Source of the DNA: Arachis hypogaea | Taxonomy: Eukaryota; Streptophyta; Magnoliopsida; Fabales; Fabaceae | Direction: 5' to 3' | NCBI RefSeq assembly: GCF_003086295.3 | Contig: NC_092052.1 | Span: forward strand, 26,821,427 to 26,885,426 | DNA: 64,000 nucleotides | Part shown: positions 58,021 to 64,000 of the stretch, piece after piece | Position numbering within the stretch: the stretch's first letter is position 1 | Layout of the letters: each line of letters starts with the position of its first letter | Program-made: the position numbers and the translations under genes | The notes under the pieces: generated by a model | The model's database searches: none | Seen by the model: only the letters and a program-made list of their open reading frames with translations | Told to the model about the DNA's origin: nothing

Positions 58021-59043
58021 ACTTGATTGTTAAATTTTCTTCCTCTTCTTCCAGTTAGTTAAAAGAAATGTCTCCAAGGGGGGAGAGGTGAAAATTTGTG
58101 CTCCCTGATATAAATTCCTCCGAACAAGCTTTCTTTTATTGTGATTAACTTGATTCACCTTGCTTGTTGGTGTAGAGGTTGGGTTGTTTTTTTCTGACCT
58201 TCTCTTTTCCATGGATATTTTCTTCTGTTTCTTGGTTAGAATCCCCTTTTTCAGTGCTTTCCTTTGTTTCCTTCACTTCTTTGATTTCAAAATTTGGGTG
58301 TTATGTGATGGTTAGAGTGTACCCTTCATCAAGAACTTCTTGAATTGGTGGTTCAATAAACTCACTTTCTATGCCAGTCTCTACTTCATTGGAGTATAGA
58401 TTCCCATAATTGTTTTCATCCCTTACAACCTCCTTTGTTTGTGCATCTTCCTCCTTTGTTTTTGCATCTTCCTCTTCTTCCATGTGTGAGGGTGGAAAGT
58501 TCTCTAATTCATTGGAGTATGAACTCCTTTGATTGATTTTCTCACTTTTTTCTATAGGATCTTGCCTTATATCTCTTGGGAGGGAATTTGCTTGTTCTTC
58601 TTCCTGGGACTTGATAATACTTGCACATATTTCTCTACATTTTTGACACTCATCTTTATATCATGTAAGAATTCTTTCATGAGAAGCTCAAGATCTGATG
58701 GTGCTTGATATGAATAAGGAGATGGTGGCTCTTGATATGAATAAGAAGGAGATGATGGTTCTTGATAAGTGTAAAAAGAGGATGGTTATTGGTATGAATA
58801 GTTAGATGGTGGCTCTTGATATGGGTAGAAAGATGATGGTTCTTGATATGGATAGAGAGGAGGTGGTTCTTGGTATGAATATGGAGATGGTGGTTCTTGA
58901 TATGAATATGGAGATGGTGGTTCTTGATAGTTGGAACATAGAGCATTGAAATTTCTTTGGTTTTGACTTTGCCAACCAAAATTCGGATAGTTCCTCCATC
59001 TACAATAATATGAATCACTACTTGGGTGTGAGTAGTAACCCAT
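58021..59043 (-). pseudogene. Element D ORF with YQEPPSPYS repeats, broken
   Basis: Starts with ATG at 59043 (MGYYSHPSSDSYYCRWRNYP, then NFGWQSQNQRNF, a gag-tail-like stretch also seen in element A), followed by about ten tandem copies of a nine- to eleven-residue unit such as YQEPPSPYS. A TAA after TCATACCAA at about 58788-58786 interrupts it; the repeats and a helical part (LELLMKEFLHDIKMSVKNVE) go on past it. Downstream pieces at 58483-58301 and 58212-58030 are acidic and then basic (EEEEDAKTKEEDAQTKE; VRRNLYQGAQIF). Build resembles ORF1 of element C: Tyr/Pro-rich, then acidic, in place of gag-pol. Function unknown. Confidence 0.65.
58690..58930 (-). repeat. coding minisatellite in element D ORF
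   Basis: About ten imperfect units of 27-33 bases (plus-strand core GGTGGTTCTTGATATGAAT) that encode the YQEPPS repeats. Confidence 0.88.
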
Positions 59044-59364
59044 GTGATCTCTCTCTATTATTTTTCCTTAGCACAAAACACCAAACAGAATTAAATGCAC
59101 CATGTGGTAAACAGGCAAGCAAAGAAGAAAGAACATAAAGGAAATTTAAACTCAATAAATAAAATAACTAGGAAGAATAAAACAACTAAAGGGACACCAA
59201 ACTTAATTTCAGAAATTAAGAGAAAAGAAAAAAATTAATGGTTTAATTGAATAAATTAAAATAAATTTGTTTTTTTTAAATTTAAAGAAATAAGTTAAAT
59301 GAAATTAAAGCAAAAACGCCTAATCTAAGAAATCAAACGACTAATAGTTGTTAGTCATTATCAA

Positions 59365-59382
59365 TCCCTGGCAACGGCGCCA
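59365..59382 (-). promoter_or_regulatory. Element D primer binding site (tRNA-Asp)
   Basis: Minus strand TGGCGCCGTTGCCAGGGA, one mismatch to the tRNA-Asp complement, six bases from the LTR end. It confirms element D's orientation. Confidence 0.9.
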
Positions 59383-59388
59383 AAAATT

Positions 59389-60789
59389 TGGTGCGGAATT
59401 TATAACCCACAAACTAACCGGCAAGTGCACCGGGTCGTACCAAGTAATAGCTCAAGTGAATGAGGGTCGATCCCATGAGATTGATGGACTAAGCAATAAT
59501 GGTTGATTAATTGGCTTAGTTAGACAAACAGAAAATGGTGTTTGGGAGTTCAAAGAGCATTAAATAGTAAATTTAGAGTTTGAAGACAGGCAAGTGAATA
59601 AGTTGGGAATAAAATATGGAGAAATAGTTAAGGCTTCAGAGTTATCTATTTTCCGGATTGACTTTTCTTACTAACTATTTTAATCATGCAAGATTTAATT
59701 CATGGAAAACTATATGTGACTAGACCCTAATTCCTTAGACCTTTCTAGTCTCCTCTAACTTTCATCAACCGCCAATTCCTTGGTCACTTAATTCCAATTA
59801 GAGGATGAAGTTCAATTCTAGTTTATGTGCCACAAAAATCCTAATTACCCAAATATAAGAGGATTATATGTCACGTATCCCGTTAAGTCTAGATAATTAG
59901 AAATTTAGGAGAATATATTTTCAAACTATTGTTCAAGTAAAGAGCTTTTCCAAGTTATACAAGAACTCAATTAGAAAGAGGGTCATACTTCCGTTCCACC
60001 CAAATTCATAAGAATAAGAACGAAAACAATTCTTGAAATAGAAATCAATACATAAATTAAAATAGAAAAATAATAGTATCAATCCATACAATAGACAGAG
60101 CTTCTAACCTTAACAGTGGAGGTTTAGTTGCTCATGGTTCAAAGAGAAAAAAATAAGGATTGTAAATTGGGGTGAGGTGGAATGAAAAGTTAACTAATTA
60201 GAATCCCCCAGAAGAGAAGTTTCTTTTCTCTTTTATATCTAATCCTAATAAATTTAAAATCTAATTTCTAAAACTAAAATAATATCTTTTCCTATTTTTA
60301 AATTAAAAATACAGTTTAAATCAGAATTAATTAAATAATCAGCAAGTCTTCAATTGATGGATGGGGACCACTTGCTTCGTATGATCTATGCCTAACTTGG
60401 GAAATAACGGGAAGTGTTCCCATGAGTCCTCCAATCTGCAGCCTCTAATCTGTGTTTTCTAGGCCGAAAACTGGGTCAAAAATAGCCCAGAAATCGCCCC
60501 CAGCATTTTCTGCACGTGGCGCATGTCACGCGTACGCGTCTCCGTGCGAATCTTCAAATCACGCACACGCGTCAGGTGCGCGTACGCGTCGCTCCTCGCT
60601 GGTCATCTCCTTTAATTCTTGTGCTGCAGAAACTCCATCAAATCCAGCTGAATGCTACCTAAAATAAACAGAATTGCACAAGACTCAAAGTAGCATCCAG
60701 AGTGGCTAAAAGATAATTAGTTCTTTATTAAACTCAACAAATTAAATGCAAATTCACTAGGAAAAGATAAGAAAGATGCTCACGCATCA
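59389..60789 (-). repeat. Element D 5' LTR (right side)
   Basis: 1,401 bases from TGGTGCGGAATT to GCTCACGCATCA, followed by CTTAC (60790-60794). Nearly the same as the solo LTR at 29273-30632 but with 50 extra bases at 60541-60590. Confidence 0.9.
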
Positions 60790-61187
60790 CTTACTGGGCA
60801 ATCAAGTTTTTGAACTTTAATGCTCAAGCTACAGGAATAAAGAGAATGCTTCAGTTGAATGAGCTTGATGAATTCAGATATTCAGCCTATGAGAATGCCA
60901 AGCTCAATAAGGAGAGAACTAAGATATGGCATGACAAGAAGATTGCCATTAGAATTTTTGAGCCAGGTCAGAGGGTGCTTCTATTCAATTCAAGGCTCAA
61001 ACTCTTTCCCGGAAAGCTGAAATCCCAGTGGTCAGGGCCATTTATGGTAACCAGGGTATCACTGTATGGTCATGTAGAAATTCAGGAAGAGAATTCTGAC
61101 AGAAAGTTCACAGTTAATGGCCAGAGGTTGAAGCACTATCTTGGAGGCGAGATTGATCGCGAAAGGTCCGCTCATCTGCTGAACTAG
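60790..61187 (+). pseudogene. Element A integrase C-terminus, copy 2
   Basis: Nearly identical to 30633-31030: AIKFLNFNAQATGIKRML, YENAKLNKERTKIWHDKK, FEPGQRVLLFNSRLKLF, FTVNGQRLKHYLGG, stop at 61185-61187. Open throughout but lacking its upstream part, which is found only at 28454-29272. Confidence 0.88.
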
Positions 61188-61217
61188 CAGAACTAACTGT
61201 CAAGCTAGTGACGTTAA

Positions 61218-61247
61218 AGAAGCGCTTGTCGGGAGGCAACCCAATAT
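61218..61247 (+). ncRNA. post-integrase GGG-AGGCAA-CCC hairpin, element A copy 2
   Basis: Same sequence as at 31060-31090; stem GGG 61231-61233 with CCC 61240-61242. Confidence 0.45.
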
Positions 61248-61424
61248 TTTCGTATCCTTAAGTTTGAATTTTAATTTGATTTTGTTTATTTGTTTAGTTT
61301 TGTTTGCATCCCTACTGTTTTTCCTTTGTTTTACATATGTTTTGATCATGCAGAATATTAAGAACAAGAACCAGTACACTTAGAAGAAATTTTGACCACC
61401 CTGGAAGTCTCTCCCTCGAACTGG

Positions 61425-61865
61425 GTGGCGCCAAACTTGGAATTTCTAAGTTTGGCGCCGAACACAACATGCAAATTGGGGATAGCATTCTGGAAAAGTG
61501 GCGCCAAACCTGGGATATCCAAGTTTGGTGCCACTTGCTGCGCACCAAGTGAAATTTTCGTTCTGGAGGAGTGGCGCCAAAGTTTGGCGCCAGAAATAGA
61601 TGCAAGTGGAGGAACTTTAGAAGAGGGTGGCGCCAAACTTAGAGTTCTGAAGTTTGGCACCACCATGAAGCTGAATTAGGGCCATACTCTTTGCCAGGGG
61701 GGCACCAAACTTGGCCCCCTAAAGTTTGACATGAGATTTTTCTAAAAAAAAAAAAAGAGAAGGGTGGCACCAAACTTAGGCTACACCAAGTTTGGCGCCA
61801 GGATGAGTCTTTCTTTTTGGGGTCCATGGTGCCAAACTCCAATCTTTCCAAGTTTGGCGCTAGCT
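61425..61865 (+). repeat. array of seven GCGCCAAACTT hairpins, element A spacer
   Basis: Seven units of the form GTGGCGCCAAACTTGG, loop, CCAAGTTTGGCGCCAC lie over about 440 bases with unrelated DNA between them. Some arms carry GGTGCC or GGCACC; one unit (about 61570-61592) is a compact palindrome with almost no loop. The motif matches the two hairpins in the A LTR. Confidence 0.88.
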
Positions 61866-61889
61866 ACATGATTTTGGCCAATTTTAAAC

Positions 61890-62367
61890 ACAATCTCATC
61901 TCTTACAAACCAAATCCCTTGGATTCGGTCCCCAAACCCCCTCCTGATTCCCTTTTCTTTATTTCATTCCCCATATATTCCCAATAAACCTTTGACCAAA
62001 CCGAGCCCCCTCACCCGTGACTCCCCCATTCCCATACACAACCCTTTATTTCCCTTCCCCATTTATTCTTCCCCAACCCAATATTTGCCCGTGACCCCTC
62101 CCTCACATAACCCCACTCCCTATATAAAGCCCCTCCATTCAATTAACCCACAATCCATACCCACAGCAAGTTACATACATTCATCCCCACCGCCAACGTC
62201 ACAGAGCCATCCCCCAAACCCCTTCCTTCCTTATTTTTATTGGAAATTTTTAGCCTTTCCTTCCTTACTACTTCTTCTTATTTTCATTCCCGTCAAAGCC
62301 TTTTAGCCCCCTTCCCTCTAGCACCTATTCACGCCGTCCCTTCTCCTTCTTATTGCTCATATTTTAG
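61890..62367 (+). other. C/T-rich tract before element A third ORF
   Basis: Strongly pyrimidine-rich DNA (many CCC and TTCC runs) in the same place as the tracts before the third ORF of B and C. The 104-codon frame through it is low complexity and not supported as a gene. Confidence 0.6.
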
Positions 62368-62405
62368 TTTTCTCGAGGATGAGAAAAAGTTTTAAGTTTG
62401 GTGTT
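62368..62405 (+). promoter_or_regulatory. internal AGGA hairpin and polypurine-like motif, element A
   Basis: TTTTCTCG-AGGA-TGAGAAAA, eight pairs with one G-U, 62368-62387; TTAAGTTTGGTGTT at 62392-62405. It precedes the third ORF, whereas in B and C the module follows it. Confidence 0.65.
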
Positions 62406-62436
62406 GTCGCTTTGCGTGTTTTCTTCTGTTAATTTC

Positions 62437-63494
62437 ATGGCACCAAAGACCACTCAGCCCTCCAAAAAGAGGAAAGGAAAGGAACCAGCTACCGGTTCTC
62501 ATGATGCACGGAGATTTCGCTCTAAATTATAAGAAGAGCATTTTTTTGAGGTTACTAGCAAGAGGTATGTACTTCCGGAAGTGCGATTTGCACTCCAGTC
62601 GGATGAATATCTGAAAATTCAGTACCAGATTTAGAGATGAGGATGGCAGTTCTTGTGTAATTCGCATACAGAGGCCGGACAATTGATGATTCAGGAATTT
62701 TATGGAAATATGTGGATCATATACAAGGATGTCTCTGAAGTGCTCGCTGATATTTGCATTCCAGAACCCCAGTGAAGATTGGGTGCAGAGAAGAAGCCGT
62801 GCCATCTCAGATCAGTGACTTAACTCCTTTGGCTAGGGGATGGCTAGATTTTATCCGGAGATCTATCATGCCCACTAGCAATCGATTCGAGTGCACTGTG
62901 GACCGGGCCATTATGATTCACTGCATTATAAAGGGAGAGATAGTGGAAGTGGAAGACGTTATTGCTCAACAAATCTATCACGTCACCGCCAGCACCGTTA
63001 AGAATGCCAGGTTGGGCTTCCCACATCTCATCAACCGTCTCTGTGAGGCTACTAGGGTAAAGGTAGAGAATGACTTCCCTATTCAAGTCGAGAGACCTAT
63101 CACGAAGAAGACTATGGAACTTGTTAGGGAATACCTGAGGCTCCCCAGAGTAGAACAATCTGAAGAAGAAGCCCAACAGGACCAGCCCCCATTGCCTCAG
63201 GGACACTACTTTCCACCCCAAGAATACTGGCAGCAGCTCACATCTTCCATTGAGCAGATGAGGATCACGCAAAATAGCCGTTAGCAACAATACATTGTGT
63301 CTATTGAGGAGATGAGGGTGACACAGAACAACCGTTGGGAGCATCTCACTACCACCCTTGATCTGATGAGAGCTGCTCAGGACTCTCAGCGCTAGGAGAT
63401 TTATCAGCTAAGATAGGATTATAGTTGCCTGAAGGACTGTACGGATCACAGCCAGAGGAGAGAGATCCCCACCAGGGAGATTGAGGTGGCTTAG
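62437..63494 (+). pseudogene. Element A third ORF: putative plant transposon protein domain, broken
   Basis: Begins MAPKTTQPSKKRKGKEPATG, basic like the B and C proteins. Stops appear from about 62529 and a frameshift separates it from the main open part at 62754-63284 (ARGWLDFIRRSIMPTSNRFE, VDRAIMIHCIIKGEIVEVED, ARLGFPHLINRLCEATRVKV), which aligns by pattern with the B and C cores. C-terminal repeats QYIVSIEEMRVTQNNR and similar follow after further stops; last stop at 63492-63494. Clearly dead. Confidence 0.72.
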
Positions 63495-64000
63495 TTCCTT
63501 TCACTTCCTATATTATTTTTCCATTACTATGTTAGGTTCCTGTTTTCTGCTGTTTTGTCTTAGTTATTGCATGATCCTTTTGTTATTTCAAAGGTTCTAG
63601 TTTGATTTGCTATTGTTATTCTGTTATTTACTTTTAATTCTAAAAAGTGTTTCATATATTGCTCACTGAGCTTAAATTAAAAAGAAAAAAGAAGAAAAAT
63701 ATGTATTGCATGAGAAATAGAGTTTATAATAAAGAGTAGTCGTATTTACTTAAATGTGGTGGTATTCTTTATGATTCTGAATGCATGTGATGAACCGTGC
63801 ATGTTTGAATTTGAATCAAGGGATGTTGATGTATAAGGAACAGAAATTTAGAGAACTATTATGAATCTTCTGAAGTTAGTGAAAGCTTAATCCTTGAAGC
63901 AAAAGAAATAGCAAAAAAAAAAATTAAAAGCAAGGTCCAAGACTCTGAGCATCAATGACTAGGGAGGTCAGACATAATTAAAAGCTCAAAGAGTTGTTTC
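63495..64000 (+). other. Element A 3' untranslated region, to window edge
   Basis: Matches the reverse complement of element D's 3' UTR (for example GACTAGGGAGGTCAGACAT near 63957 against about 56550). The polypurine tract and 3' LTR of A are expected just past the right edge. Confidence 0.75.

Larger units (their letters stand above)
55851..60789 (-). mobile_element. Element D: reverse-oriented, gag-pol-less Athila-like element
   Basis: Minus-strand element related to A: left LTR remnant 55851-55986, internal region 55987-59388, full right (5') LTR 59389-60789, then CTTAC and A integrase. Internal order in element direction: primer site (59382-59365), a broken ORF with YQEPPS repeats, the AGGCAA hairpin, a CGCG array, an AGGA-type hairpin with purine motif, and a 3' UTR ending in AGGA hairpin and polypurine tract. 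gag domain, protease, RT, integrase core and third ORF are missing. Element E cut its left LTR at 55850/55851. Confidence 0.83.
22462..64000 (+). mobile_element. Element A: Athila-type Ty3/gypsy retrotransposon, dead, split by nested insertions
   Basis: Element A runs 5' LTR (22462), tRNA-Asp primer site, gag, protease, RT/RNase H and integrase up to 29272, where element D's LTR enters. Its integrase C-terminus and 3' region appear twice, at 30633-31323 and 60790-64000. The 3' LTR lies off the right edge. The five bases before the left LTR are ATTAC (22457-22461). Frames carry many stops, mostly explained by G-to-A or C-to-T changes, plus frameshifts, and the integrase has lost two catalytic residues. 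Confidence 0.85.

Overview
The window is plant nuclear DNA: AT-rich spacers, spliced genes with plant-type introns, an L1-type LINE, and Ty3/gypsy LTR retrotransposons of Athila type primed by tRNA-Asp. A legume is likely, and peanut (Arachis) is my best guess, because I recall CGCG-palindrome-rich Athila-like LTRs as typical of that genus. No search was run.

Layout. 1-2613 (minus) holds the 5' end of a 6-phosphofructo-2-kinase/fructose-2,6-bisphosphatase gene (F2KP; CBM20 region only, the rest lies off the left edge). 5338-10929 (minus) is a decayed LINE in the spacer. 12638-15594 (minus) is a complete five-exon CHUP1-like gene. I recall the same two genes being neighbours in Arabidopsis, so this is probably a conserved gene pair pushed apart by the LINE. 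15595-21054 is AT-rich spacer with simple repeats and one MITE-like inverted-repeat element. 21055-22461 is a second, 5'-truncated LINE.

From 22462 to the right edge the sequence is a nest of LTR retrotransposons. Element A (dead, plus strand) sits in the second LINE. Element D (minus strand, lacks gag-pol) sits in A's integrase with target duplication CTTAC. Element E (only its 3' part survives) sits in an LTR of D. Element C (32155-54642, target duplication CGCAC) sits in E's LTR. Element B (33866-46648, target duplication TCAAC) sits in an ORF of C. The D-LTR/A-integrase junction occurs twice (29268-31323 and 59389-61469), which points to a tandem duplication by recombination between two versions of the locus. 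B is the only near-complete autonomous element; its gag, protease, RT/RNase H and integrase carry few breaks. C has no gag-pol but keeps two uninterrupted ORFs once B is disregarded.

The most interesting signals are non-coding and shared across these elements: (1) a small hairpin with an AGGA loop whose stem sequence changes while pairing is kept, always a few bases before a polypurine-tract-like motif, both next to the LTR and again inside the element; (2) a GGG-AGRCAA-CCC hairpin just after the integrase (or replacement ORF) stop; (3) arrays of dyad motifs whose type matches between an element's LTR and its post-pol spacer; (4) a 3' splice acceptor-like sequence directly before the third ORF in B and C. 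The third ORF itself looks nuclear and DNA- or RNA-binding rather than envelope-like.
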